DNA from: a virus
Reading direction: 5' to 3' (one strand)
Length of the DNA stretch: 34,104 bases
IMG/VR virus record: IMGVR_UViG_3300032286_001767
Span: 1-34,104 of that record
Positions 20,973 through 28,515 of this stretch are shown here, one piece after another. The translations under genes and the position numbers were made by a program. Under the pieces are notes generated by a model, which had not been told where the DNA came from, did not search any database, and saw nothing but the letters and a program-made list of their open reading frames with translations. How positions within the stretch are numbered: the first letter of the stretch is position 1; each line of letters begins with the position of its first letter.

Positions 20973-22670
20973 TCACGGCGACGCGTGGGCATGACCCACC
21001 GGAGGGGCCCCCACGATCCGGGTGACGAGTTGCTGGACGAGCTGGTTGGTCTGCTGATGGGCGGCCAGTTGCTGGCGCTGAACATCCCCCAACCCAAGAA
21101 AAACGCTGTAGCCGCCGCCTCCGACCTTGGCAAAGCTGTCGGCAATGATCTGCCCGTGGGATTGACCGATCGCAGCCGGGTCAAACTGAGCATTGGATCC
21201 GGGCTTGGGAGCATTCTTATCTGCATCCGCGCGGCCCTTTTCGTTGGCTTTATTTGTTAATTCTGTCGGCGTGAAGGACCCGAATTTTATTCCAGCAGCA
21301 GCCCCGGACACTTTGGATCTCAAATCGGCGATCTCATTTCCTAAAACCGAGCGGGCGTCGCGGTTGGCGGCAAGATTCACATCCACCGTGCTCGTCCCAC
21401 CTTTGCTGTTTTCGGCAATAATTTCTTCGATGGATTTGGTATCCAGTTTGCCGTTGTTGTTGATTTGACTCTGAATTTCGCCGCTGAGCTTTTCATATTT
21501 CGCCCCCAATTCTGACTGTCTGTCAGCCTCTGCGAGCATCGCATCCCGTTTTTCACGATCAACACCTGGAGCGAAAGCGGCATTCCTTAGTTCATGCGAT
21601 TTGTTAGTTGCATCGACACCTTTGTCAGTAAGAGAAAGCATCTGCTTTCCCATTTCTTGAACTTGCGACTTACTGAGTCTGCCAACACCCATGGCATCGT
21701 GGATTTGATTAACCCTTTTCTCAATCGTAGCCCCGAAGTACTCAAGCGGTACCCTGAAGGCTTCAAGAAGCGCATCCTTCAGCAGGCTTGCTGCATTCAC
21801 TAACTCTAGCCCGAATAATTTTATTCCATCACCGGATAATGCCACTCCGATGACCTGTGAAAGATCGGACAAGAGTACTTTGGATGCCGCCCTCCAATTC
21901 GTCATGAAATTACCGATCACCGCACCCAATCCAGAGCCAATACCGGAAAGGTCCATTTTTTCAAATTCCTGAATCGCGTTATGTAGCAGCGGCACAAACT
22001 GCGAGTTCATCCCCACGAAAAATCCCGTCATCTTGCCCCCCACATGGCCCAGCGCATTGCTGGCCTCCGAGAAGCTCGAGGCATTCTGGCCCAGCAGCTT
22101 GGCCGTGTTGCTCAGGTTGCCGGCCTCCGCGAATGCAGGATCCATGAAGACCTGCAGCAGCTCGCCGCCCGATTTTCCAAAAATCTGCATGGCTGCCGAT
22201 GCCCTCTCGACGCTGTTGGGCAACTGCGCGATCCGCGCCCCAATGGCCTCAAAGGCTTTGCCCGAGTCCATCGATGCCAGTGCCTGCGGATCCAGGCCCA
22301 TCGCTTTGAGCACATTGCCTTCCGAACCTCCCGACGCCGCGGAGGCCAGTGCCTTTTGCATCGTATTGATGGCGGGACCCAGCTTGGAGGCGTCGACTCC
22401 CGTGTCCTTGAAAATCTTGCGCAGCATGTACAGGTCCTGCACCGCCACCCCCGTGCGGGCGCTCAGGTCCTGCATTTCACTCCCAAGATCCACGCCTCCC
22501 TTGATTCCACGCATCACCCCATCCACGCTGACCATTGCCGCCGTCACGGCAGCAATCGGTGCCAGCATCTCCTTGAAGGCTCCATGGATTGCGGACTTTG
22601 CCCCGTTGACGGCCCTGTGAAAGCCGCTCGCGTCTAGTCCCAGACTCCACTCGATTTTTCCGGAGGCCAT
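20973..22670 (-). CDS. Tail tape measure protein
   Basis: This 565-aa protein sets tail length and is injected or released at DNA entry. The N-terminal 200 residues (SLGLDASGFHRAVNGA, MRGIKGGVDLGSEMQDLSARTG, a LYMLRKIFKD helix, then AIGARIAQLPNSVERASAAMQIFG) match the conserved start of phage tape measure proteins. The rest is helical, with a hydrophobic central part. At about 565 residues it is short, so the tail should be correspondingly short for a siphovirus. It lies downstream of the tail chaperone frameshift pair, with one 275-aa gene between them. Confidence 0.85.
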   Translation of the reverse strand: MASGKIEWSLGLDASGFHRAVNGAKSAIHGAFKEMLAPIAAVTAAMVSVDGVMRGIKGGVDLGSEMQDLSARTGVAVQDLYMLRKIFKDTGVDASKLGPAINTMQKALASAASGGSEGNVLKAMGLDPQALASMDSGKAFEAIGARIAQLPNSVERASAAMQIFGKSGGELLQVFMDPAFAEAGNLSNTAKLLGQNASSFSEASNALGHVGGKMTGFFVGMNSQFVPLLHNAIQEFEKMDLSGIGSGLGAVIGNFMTNWRAASKVLLSDLSQVIGVALSGDGIKLFGLELVNAASLLKDALLEAFRVPLEYFGATIEKRVNQIHDAMGVGRLSKSQVQEMGKQMLSLTDKGVDATNKSHELRNAAFAPGVDREKRDAMLAEADRQSELGAKYEKLSGEIQSQINNNGKLDTKSIEEIIAENSKGGTSTVDVNLAANRDARSVLGNEIADLRSKVSGAAAGIKFGSFTPTELTNKANEKGRADADKNAPKPGSNAQFDPAAIGQSHGQIIADSFAKVGGGGYSVFLGLGDVQRQQLAAHQQTNQLVQQLVTRIVGAPPVGHAHASP

Positions 22671-22676
22671 GGTCTT

Positions 22677-23504
22677 TTAAGCTTTGAGCCCGCTGCGCTT
22701 GTGCAGCCGCTCCTCGTAGTGGCGGATCTGTTTCTCGATCTGTCTGGTCTGCCAATCCACGGCGTATTGCACGCGGCGCTGCAGGTCGCTCACGTTGCTG
22801 GCAAATCCAGCCCCGTTGGTCGCACGCACCGTCACCCCGACCGAGGTCTGGCGGAATTCACAGGCGCTCGGGCAACCATGCCCTCGCATCCACTTGGCCA
22901 TGCCAAAGCCGAGCACGTCGGCGGTCTTTTCCCAACCGCTGACCAGGAAGCCGACTTTCTTGGCCACCATCTTGTAGTATTGGTCAAATTGCTTTTGCGA
23001 CACGATGCCGAGATCGAGTCCGGGCAGATCGCGGAAACGGATGCCCGTAGACACGGAGCGGTGCACGTTCATCGTGCGGCCTTTGGCAGTGCGGCGAGCC
23101 TGGTGCCATGCCTTGAGCGACGCCGTCGAAGTCAGCACCTTCTCGGTCACGTTGCCGATCGCCTTGGCTCCGGCATGGCCAAACTTGGCCGTATTCCCTC
23201 CCGCCCCGTAGAACTCGAGAAACTTAGCGATATTCTCGGGCTTCATCACATAGAAGATCCTCAGCAGATCGGTGAGGATCGCTTTTTTGCCCACCGCCTC
23301 GGCCTTCTTGCCCATCACCATGGATGCGCTGTCGTTCTCCTTGGTCCGGTAGAATCCCGCAGGCGGTGTCACCGCGATCACGTTCTTGGCAATCAGGCGC
23401 GCCTGCTGCTTCATGTAGACACCGCGGTCTTTTTTCCCATTGGCCAGATACCGGTCGACGGCGCCAATGAAATCGTTGGTTTTCAATTTCATGGTGACGC
23501 TCAT
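22677..23504 (-). CDS. Tail-associated protein, 275 aa
   Basis: A basic, helical protein between the chaperone pair and the tape measure; I do not recognise a family. The C-terminal 60 residues form an amphipathic Gln/Arg-rich helix. ATG at 23504 has GAGGA about 8 bases upstream; the in-frame ATG at 23492 has none. It is preceded by structured element D. Position suggests a tail assembly or minor tail component. Confidence 0.65.
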   Translation of the reverse strand: MSVTMKLKTNDFIGAVDRYLANGKKDRGVYMKQQARLIAKNVIAVTPPAGFYRTKENDSASMVMGKKAEAVGKKAILTDLLRIFYVMKPENIAKFLEFYGAGGNTAKFGHAGAKAIGNVTEKVLTSTASLKAWHQARRTAKGRTMNVHRSVSTGIRFRDLPGLDLGIVSQKQFDQYYKMVAKKVGFLVSGWEKTADVLGFGMAKWMRGHGCPSACEFRQTSVGVTVRATNGAGFASNVSDLQRRVQYAVDWQTRQIEKQIRHYEERLHKRSGLKA

Positions 23505-23533
23505 TCGTTCTGGTCCTCGTCTTGCCAAGCGGT

Positions 23534-23663
23534 GTCAAAACGTGGCCGGTGGTGACCGGCCCGGTTAGACTGCCGCAGGCAGCCCCGAGCGAAGAGCGAG
23601 CGGGTGAGCCGAGCGGGAGCGAGCGAATCAAACAAGCCGCCAGCAGGCGGCGCTGCGCCCACC
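23534..23663 (-). other. Structured intergenic element D
   Basis: Plus-strand order: GTCAAAA (23534-23540), a GGCCGGT/ACCGGCC hairpin (23544-23561), GTTAGAC (23564-23570), a CTGCC/GGCAG hairpin with GCA loop (23570-23582), then a long GAGCGA-rich stretch, ATCAAACAAGCC (23627-23638) and a GCC/GGC hairpin. It lies between the chaperone fusion stop and the next gene. Confidence 0.6.
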
Positions 23664-24367
23664 TCACACCTCCTCGTCATCGTCCAATCCCAGCCACTTC
23701 ATCTGCCCGACGACTTCCCTGATCTCCACCATTGCAGGGGCTTTCCTTGATGACGGAGGCACGGTCCAGAGATCGTGACTCCGCAACGCCGCGTGGTAGT
23801 ACTGCAGCAGCCGCGCAAAGGGGATTTCCCACAAAAGCTCGCGCTCGGGCCAGCCCGTCTCTTTCGCCAGCGTGAAAATCATGCTGGCAATCCAGACGGG
23901 CTCTAGCAGTTTGGGGGTGCGCTCTCCTGGCTTGTTCCCGCCGTCGGCTTGGGCTCCACGGCTACGGCGCTCGCCCCCACTTGCTGGCAAAGGCTCGTGA
24001 TTTGCTCCATCGCCGAGGCAAAGATCGTCGGAGACAAGGTGAAGGCAAAGGCATCCACCGCCGATCGGAATGCCTCGTCGTTCCCGGAGGCAATGAGCAC
24101 TTCGGTCATCGGCGCGGCATGCAAATAGAGGAATGCCGTCATCTGCCACAACTGATCGGCCACGGTCGTCTGAAAAATCTGCCCTTCCATCGGGAGATCC
24201 GGATCGATGTCGGGGGCCTCGCCCGTGAACATGGTCAACCCGCGGCGTTGGCAGATGAGATAACTCCCCGCCGAAAAGGGGCGCAGCTTGAGCCCGTTCA
24301 TGTCGGTCACTTCAGGGGTGAGGAAGGCCCCGATTTTCACATCGTCCTCGGCTGTGCTTTTTTTCAT
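23664..24367 (-). CDS. Tail assembly chaperone fusion G-GT (programmed -1 frameshift)
   Basis: The shorter 154-aa frame (23903-24367) is the G-like product. Just before its TAG the mRNA reads CCCAAAC at 23915-23909, and a -1 slip places the ribosome in a frame that continues to 23664. This gives a GT-like fusion of about 234 aa whose extra part (TPKLLEPVWIASMIFTLAKE onward) is a separate helical domain. Such pairs recruit the tail tube subunit during assembly and are absent from the finished virion in lambda. Tail-tube candidates lie upstream and the tape measure lies downstream, which is the expected order. The frameshift rate cannot be read from the sequence. Confidence 0.8.
23903..24367 (-). 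CDS. Tail assembly chaperone, short G-like form, 154 aa
   Basis: The unshifted product of the chaperone gene. It opens with a charged MKKSTAEDDVKIG segment and has a helical core. The start overlaps the previous stop (24364-24367, ATGA). Its last codons contain the slippery site, so the short form is the default product and the fusion a minority. Confidence 0.75.
   Translation of the reverse strand: MKKSTAEDDVKIGAFLTPEVTDMNGLKLRPFSAGSYLICQRRGLTMFTGEAPDIDPDLPMEGQIFQTTVADQLWQMTAFLYLHAAPMTEVLIASGNDEAFRSAVDAFAFTLSPTIFASAMEQITSLCQQVGASAVAVEPKPTAGTSQESAPPNC
23909..23915 (-). other. -1 ribosomal slippery heptamer CCCAAAC
   Basis: In the zero frame the codons read CCA AAC TGC TAG, preceded by a C, giving the canonical X-XXY-YYZ heptamer C-CCA-AAC. 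After a -1 slip the tRNAs re-pair with CCC AAA and translation bypasses the TAG 3 bases later. Lambda uses GGGAAAG at the equivalent place. Confidence 0.8.
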
Positions 24368-24831
24368 GATACGTGCTTGAGCAGTCGCTCGGCCTCCTCG
24401 TCGGGCACTAGGCTGCCATCTTCGGCCACCTTGGTGGTCAGATTGTAGGTCATGCCACCTCGCGTGATGCGCACCTGCGGGCTCTGCGAGCGGATCTGGT
24501 CGCGCATCTCATCAAGGTTGCCCTGGTAAGCGCGCATCCAGGCTATCGGGTGATCGGGGTGAGCCCGGCACCAGGAAAGGTCTTTCCAGCGTTTGAGAAA
24601 CTCGCCCGTCGTGATCGTCTCACCGGCAATCTCGATTTTCTTATCCTCCAGCAGCCAGGTCACATTACGCACCGTACGGCCGTTCTCCTGGCGCACGGTG
24701 TGCGTGTAGCCCCCGGGCTGGGCAAGCGCTCCTCCCGCCGTGAGCAGTGCCGTGACGGCCTGCGTATTGGGTGATCGGAGCGGATTCTCCTCGTCGCGGA
24801 GAAATTGGTAGGTGGAACCTTTCTTGATCAT
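24364..24831 (-). CDS. Hypothetical tail-region protein, 155 aa
   Basis: A mixed helical/beta protein with a short hydrophilic N-terminus; not recognised. It overlaps the chaperone gene by ATGA and follows the tail-tube candidates, so it probably belongs to tail assembly. Confidence 0.65.
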   Translation of the reverse strand: MIKKGSTYQFLRDEENPLRSPNTQAVTALLTAGGALAQPGGYTHTVRQENGRTVRNVTWLLEDKKIEIAGETITTGEFLKRWKDLSWCRAHPDHPIAWMRAYQGNLDEMRDQIRSQSPQVRITRGGMTYNLTTKVAEDGSLVPDEEAERLLKHVS

Positions 24832-24852
24832 GAAGACTGTGAAAAAGCGCTC

Positions 24853-25164
24853 TTAGGTTGCCGCCGGGAAGATCTTCCCGCTGACTTTCCATTGCCGATG
24901 GTCGTCGTTCTTGGCCATGGTGCCGTAGCTTTCGACGATCACTTTGCCGCTCGCGCCGTCAAAACTCGGCGCCGCGGCAAACGAATAGGGATTGGTACCG
25001 TAACCTTCCGCCGAGAAATCAAAGGTAGGGTCAAAAGATGTTCCCCCGCCAAACGAACTGTTGGCATTGACGTAGGTCTTGGTCTCGATTTTTTCAGTCA
25101 AGGTGACTTTGGTGGCAGACGAGTCAGCCAAAAGGGTGATGCCGATGGAAAAGGAAGCGCTCAT
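24853..25164 (-). CDS. Tail protein, 103 aa, possible tail-tube subunit
   Basis: A small beta-rich protein with few Cys and high Ser/Thr/Gly content. It lies 3 bases after its upstream neighbour, is of nearly equal length and may be a distant relative: both have a C-terminal pattern of alternating hydrophobic strands around a short acidic turn. Position before the chaperone pair suits a tail-tube subunit. Not assigned by family. Confidence 0.55.
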   Translation of the reverse strand: MSASFSIGITLLADSSATKVTLTEKIETKTYVNANSSFGGGTSFDPTFDFSAEGYGTNPYSFAAAPSFDGASGKVIVESYGTMAKNDDHRQWKVSGKIFPAAT

Positions 25165-25167
25165 AGG

Positions 25168-25476
25168 TTAGCTCCAGCTGACGAGTTCAAGTTTGAATTT
25201 GGGATAATCCTCCGCCGAGTCGTCCTGCGACTGAGACGTGATCACCAGCGTGCCAGCGGAGATAGAGGCCGCCGCCTCCAATCCCCACGAAGGGTTGCCA
25301 ATCCCGGATACGGAAACTTTCCGCTCTTTCATGAGCATCGGATCCGCACCGACGGTCACACCCATCTCATCGCGGTAGGTCTTGATCTGCTGGGTGTGCT
25401 CGTCCGACCATTCGTTGACCACCGAGCTGCCGGGCGCGGCAAAAGGACTGGAGGCGGCTCCGAAGGTTGCGCTCAT
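25168..25476 (-). CDS. Tail protein, 102 aa, possible tail-tube subunit
   Basis: A small soluble beta-rich protein (MSATFGAASSPFAAPG start) without recognisable motifs. It follows structured element C. With the next gene it forms a pair of similar-sized tail genes upstream of the chaperones, where the major tail protein is expected; one of the two is the likely tube protein. Confidence 0.55.
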   Translation of the reverse strand: MSATFGAASSPFAAPGSSVVNEWSDEHTQQIKTYRDEMGVTVGADPMLMKERKVSVSGIGNPSWGLEAAASISAGTLVITSQSQDDSAEDYPKFKLELVSWS

Positions 25477-25538
25477 AGAAAAAGGGGCTGAAGGATGAAT
25501 GCTGAAGGCTGGAGGTGCTTCATTTCCATGAGTGGCGT

Positions 25539-25712
25539 GTCAAAAGACGCGCTGGGAGCGCGTCTTAGTCATTCGAGGCGATGAGCCGAGAAGTCCCGAG
25601 TCAGCAGACGAGGTATGCCTGATCCGGGAGGATCGGCAGACAAACAAGCCATCTCCCGCAGGGCGTCCGCCTAGGCGGACTGCCGGGAGGCAGGTGCCGT
25701 CAAATGAGCGAA
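25539..25712 (-). other. Structured intergenic element C
   Basis: Plus-strand order: GTCAAAA (25539-25545), a GACGCGCT/AGCGCGTC hairpin (25546-25564) extendable by two A-T pairs, TTAGTC, ATCGGCAGACAAACAAGCCA (25632-25651), a perfect 16-bp palindrome (25665-25680), a CTGCC/GGCAG hairpin (680-693) and GTGCCGTCAAA. The last 25 bases are identical to element A. It fills the gap between two tail genes. Confidence 0.65.
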
Positions 25713-26117
25713 TCACACAAACTGAACGCCAAGCCGCACCGCCACCTCAACGTCCCATTGGTCGTTTTGTTGCTTGCTCGTCCCGGTGCGCACAAACAAA
25801 CCCCCGAATGCTGGAGAGCCTGACGGCCACCCCGCCGCAAAATCCGTTGAAGTCAGCGCGGCCTGGACGCTTGCAATCGAGGATTCCAGATCCCCAAAGA
25901 CTTCCGCTCCATACAACGCCGGACCGATCAACCGGATCGTCGCCTCAGCCAGATAGAAGCCCCCTGCCTGATGCTGCAGATCATCCACCGCCGCCACGAT
26001 ATTGAGACTCTCGGGCTGCGTGATGACGTAGCTCGTGCCCGTGTAGATGGTCACTCCGCTAGGGAAATAGGGAGTCAGGGCGGTCTTGAGCGCGGATTCG
26101 ACGGCAAGGGTATTCAT
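25713..26117 (-). CDS. Minor tail protein, 134 aa, tail-terminator candidate
   Basis: The start MNTLAVESALKTALTPYFPSG and the alternating beta pattern that follows resemble the tail-terminator/completion proteins (gpU-like family) that lie between connector and tail-tube genes. ATG at 26117 begins the natural domain; an upstream extension of the frame to 26459 overlaps the previous gene. Not assigned by close homology. Confidence 0.6.
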   Translation of the reverse strand: MNTLAVESALKTALTPYFPSGVTIYTGTSYVITQPESLNIVAAVDDLQHQAGGFYLAEATIRLIGPALYGAEVFGDLESSIASVQAALTSTDFAAGWPSGSPAFGGLFVRTGTSKQQNDQWDVEVAVRLGVQFV

Positions 26118-26160
26118 GAAAGCAGGGATGAAGGAGGAAACCTGAGACCTGATAAGTGAT

Positions 26161-26484
26161 TCATTGCCACTCGGCCTCGGCAATGTGCTCCGCTGCCAGG
26201 GCGCTGGAGTTGGCAGGCACCACGCCCCGGATGACGTAGGTTTTTCCGCTGGCCACGTCCTTGACAGTCTCCAGCACCGCCGGTGCCGGACTGATCGTTC
26301 CCGGAAATCGCAGACGCCAGCTTTGCTTCTGCGAAAAACCACCGCTGGCCAGATCGAGCGACGGAGGCGCGGTCGAGATGCGCACGCGGATCTGATGCCC
26401 ACGGAAAAGCACGAGCTGACCCTGAAGGTCGGCGGCCATGGCTGCCCCACGGGCCGCAAAGCGCTGGGTCTGGTTTCGGTTCAT
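26161..26484 (-). CDS. Head-tail connector candidate, 107 aa
   Basis: A basic, beta-rich protein whose size and position resemble lambda gpFII-type head-completion proteins. The N-terminus has a KQ/R-rich segment and the middle carries two hydrophobic strands around a PPSL turn. Family not certain. A strong terminator hairpin lies directly upstream. Confidence 0.6.
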   Translation of the reverse strand: MNRNQTQRFAARGAAMAADLQGQLVLFRGHQIRVRISTAPPSLDLASGGFSQKQSWRLRFPGTISPAPAVLETVKDVASGKTYVIRGVVPANSSALAAEHIAEAEWQ

Positions 26485-26497
26485 GGTAGGTGGGTAG

Positions 26498-26537
26498 CAA
26501 AAGGCCCCGCCGAGGAACCTGGAACCTCGACGGGGCC
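26498..26537 (-). terminator. Strong intrinsic terminator inside the late operon
   Basis: On the minus strand, GGCCCCGTCGAGG pairs with CCTCGGCGGGGCC (13 positions, one mismatch) around a short loop and is followed by TTTT. It lies between the 59-aa gene and the connector gene. It would lower expression of downstream tail genes relative to capsid, or need anti-termination. Confidence 0.7.
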
Positions 26538-26557
26538 GCTTTGCCGATGGGGAAGAA

Positions 26558-26737
26558 TTATTTGGCGGCCTTCTTCGCCGAGCGGAGCTGTTCCAGCTCG
26601 CTCAGAAGCGCCGTGTGCTCGTCGTGCAGTTCCTTGAGCAGGATCACATGCACCGCCGGAGCAATGGTGCAGCCCTTGCCGATCTGCTCGTGGAGCTCTC
26701 GCACGCGCTGGTAGGCGCTTTTGCGGTCGGTGGCCAT
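26558..26737 (-). CDS. Small coiled-coil protein, 59 aa
   Basis: A short, all-helical, charged protein (start MATDRKSAYQRVRELHEQIG, end LRSAKKAAK). It follows the capsid gene at about 70 bases. Not recognised; it may be a head-decoration or assembly factor. The gene is too short to stand out in long-frame surveys but has a clear ATG and TAA. Confidence 0.55.
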   Translation of the reverse strand: MATDRKSAYQRVRELHEQIGKGCTIAPAVHVILLKELHDEHTALLSELEQLRSAKKAAK

Positions 26738-26805
26738 GATCGGGTGTGAGTGGCGACCGCCCCGCCGTCATCTTGCGATGAGCGGCGGAGGGTCTAAGAT
26801 CACTC

Positions 26806-27723
26806 TTAGGCGCTGGCGAGGACGACGCCGTTGTTGGCGTTGCCCACCGCGTAGCCCTGCAGCCAGCAGAGGCGGTAGTTCACCGAGAGGTCGCTTGCGA
26901 TCCACTCGTTGACCATGAGGCGGAAGCCCGTCTTGGAGTCCTCGATGAAATCGATGATGCCGGGGAACTTCGCACCCTGGCTGACTTCCTCGGGGCTCTT
27001 CGGAGCGCGGGCCGCGTAGACGGTCGCGTCGGGAGTCCCGGCGAAACCGATGCGGTTCGTGCTGCCGAGCGCTCCAAGGGTCGGGTATTTACCGATCTGG
27101 AGGCCGTCGACCGCTGGGAGCTTGCCGGTGCGGATCGCCTCGGCGTTGGCCGGGTTGTTCAGCGCGGCCACGATGATCGGGTCGGCCAGCAGTCCGTAGT
27201 AGGGGGAGCTGAGCACCGCGTAGCGCTCACCCTGCGGGATCGCAGTGGCGTCGCTGGTGCCGTCCATCGCCTGCGTGAGGGGCAGGGTGAATCCGGCGCG
27301 GGTGTAGGTGGAACTCACGAACTTCCTGGAGTAGTTCGTGGTGTTCCAGAGAGAAGCCACGCTGTCGACGATGTGGTTCTGGATCGCGGTGGCGATCGGC
27401 TCGGCCTGCTCGCGGATCAGGTCACGGTCGGTCGAGTTGTACTGCGCGGCCGTGAAGTTGCAGTGCACCTGCTTGAACTGGTTCAGGACGATGGGCACAT
27501 CGGTCGTGACGGCATCGCTCGGGGCGTCACCGAAGTTCTGAACCGCAGGGATCGAGCGCGTACGGGTGTACACGGTCTGTCCGAGCTTGGCATTCTCGAC
27601 CTTGCCGTCGAGATCCTGGAAGCCGAAGCTGATCATCTTCAGCTCGGGACGGGTGGCGAAGGTAAGCTGGAGAGCCTCCTGGAGGATCAGATTACCGGCT
27701 AATTGACCGAGATTGTTGGCCAT
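26806..27723 (-). CDS. Major capsid protein candidate, 305 aa
   Basis: It lies directly after a scaffold-like coiled-coil gene and a protease gene, the usual place of the major head protein. Composition is typical for capsid proteins: Ala/Asn/Gln/Thr-rich, few Cys, mixed helix and strand, start MANNLGQLAGNLILQEALQL. I recognise no diagnostic motif beyond this, but no other protein in the window fits the role. It should form the icosahedral shell with an HK97-type fold. Confidence 0.8.
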   Translation of the reverse strand: MANNLGQLAGNLILQEALQLTFATRPELKMISFGFQDLDGKVENAKLGQTVYTRTRSIPAVQNFGDAPSDAVTTDVPIVLNQFKQVHCNFTAAQYNSTDRDLIREQAEPIATAIQNHIVDSVASLWNTTNYSRKFVSSTYTRAGFTLPLTQAMDGTSDATAIPQGERYAVLSSPYYGLLADPIIVAALNNPANAEAIRTGKLPAVDGLQIGKYPTLGALGSTNRIGFAGTPDATVYAARAPKSPEEVSQGAKFPGIIDFIEDSKTGFRLMVNEWIASDLSVNYRLCWLQGYAVGNANNGVVLASA

Positions 27724-27782
27724 GGGAGTAGGTGGTTGGGTGTGGGTTGGGTGTTCGGGTGGTGAGGCGTGTCAAATCGCGA

Positions 27783-28352
27783 TCAGTCGAGGAGCAGGTC
27801 CTTGTGCTTGGCGTAGAAGCGGGCGCGCTCGGTCGCATCGCTGAGCGAGTCGTACTGGCGGCGGAGATCCTCTTTGCTCCCGGCGACTCCCGTCGGGGAC
27901 TCGTCACCCGTGGGCACGGCGGCGGAGGCATTGATGCCTTTGACCTGGCAGAGCTTCTCGAGGCGGGTGGAGTTCTCGGAGGCCTTCACCGCGCGCTCTT
28001 CGGCGGCGGTGCGGGCGCTCTTCTCGCCCTCGAGCTCGGTGCGGACGGCAGCCAGTTCCTTGCCGGCCTTGTCGGCATTGGCCACGGCCTCGTCGAACTG
28101 GCCGCGGATCGTATCGCGCTCGGTCTCGAGCGCCTTCAGCGCCTCGGCATGGGCGGTCTCCACTCCGGCGAGCTTTTCCTCGGCGGCCTTGAGCGCGGTC
28201 TCGCGCTCGGCGAGCAGGGCGGTGGCTTCCTTGAGGGTTTTGGGAATGACGGGTTCGGTCGCTCCGGAGCCCGCGCCGTGATCGGCGGAAAGCATCGGGA
28301 AGCGTGCGGCGGAATGGGCGGCAATAAGGCCCAGGAGGATGGAGTTTCTCAT
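27783..28352 (-). CDS. Scaffold-like coiled-coil protein, 189 aa
   Basis: Residues 40-135 are a long heptad-rich coiled coil, followed by a short C-terminal region with a YDSLSDATERARFY segment. Position between protease and capsid, size and composition fit a head scaffold, analogous to lambda Nu3 but as a separate gene. GGAGGGAG lies just before the ATG. Structured element A lies in its leader. Confidence 0.7.
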   Translation of the reverse strand: MRNSILLGLIAAHSAARFPMLSADHGAGSGATEPVIPKTLKEATALLAERETALKAAEEKLAGVETAHAEALKALETERDTIRGQFDEAVANADKAGKELAAVRTELEGEKSARTAAEERAVKASENSTRLEKLCQVKGINASAAVPTGDESPTGVAGSKEDLRRQYDSLSDATERARFYAKHKDLLLD

Positions 28353-28369
28353 GACTCCCTCCCGCCGTT

Positions 28370-28464
28370 GTCAAACAAGCCCGTGGGAACGGGCGCGTAA
28401 GACTACGGCGCAGCCGTAGCCCGAAGGGCGGCACAGCCTGCCGGGAGGCAGGTGCCGTCAAAAC
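28370..28464 (-). other. Structured intergenic element A
   Basis: Plus-strand order: GTCAAACAAGCC (28370-28381), a GCCCGT/ACGGGC hairpin (28379-28394), GTAAGAC (28397-28403), a CTACGGC/GCCGTAG hairpin with GCA loop (28403-28419), a GCCC/GGGC hairpin, a CCTGCC/GGCAGG hairpin (28437-28452) and GTGCCGTCAAAA. It fills the gap between the terminator after the protease gene and the scaffold gene's ribosome-binding site. It is the clearest copy of the four. Confidence 0.65.
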
Positions 28465-28502
28465 AAAAACCCCTCGCTGCGCGCGCAGCGAAGGGTTTTT
28501 TT
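28464..28502 (-). terminator. Terminator hairpin after the protease gene
   Basis: The CGCTGCGCGCGCAGCG palindrome flanked by AAAACCCCT and AAGGGTTTTTTT is nearly identical to the terminator at 12763-12797. It stands between the protease and scaffold genes inside the late operon, so it may attenuate rather than stop transcription, or mark a separate transcript start downstream. Confidence 0.7.
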
Positions 28503-28515
28503 CAAAGTGGACTCT

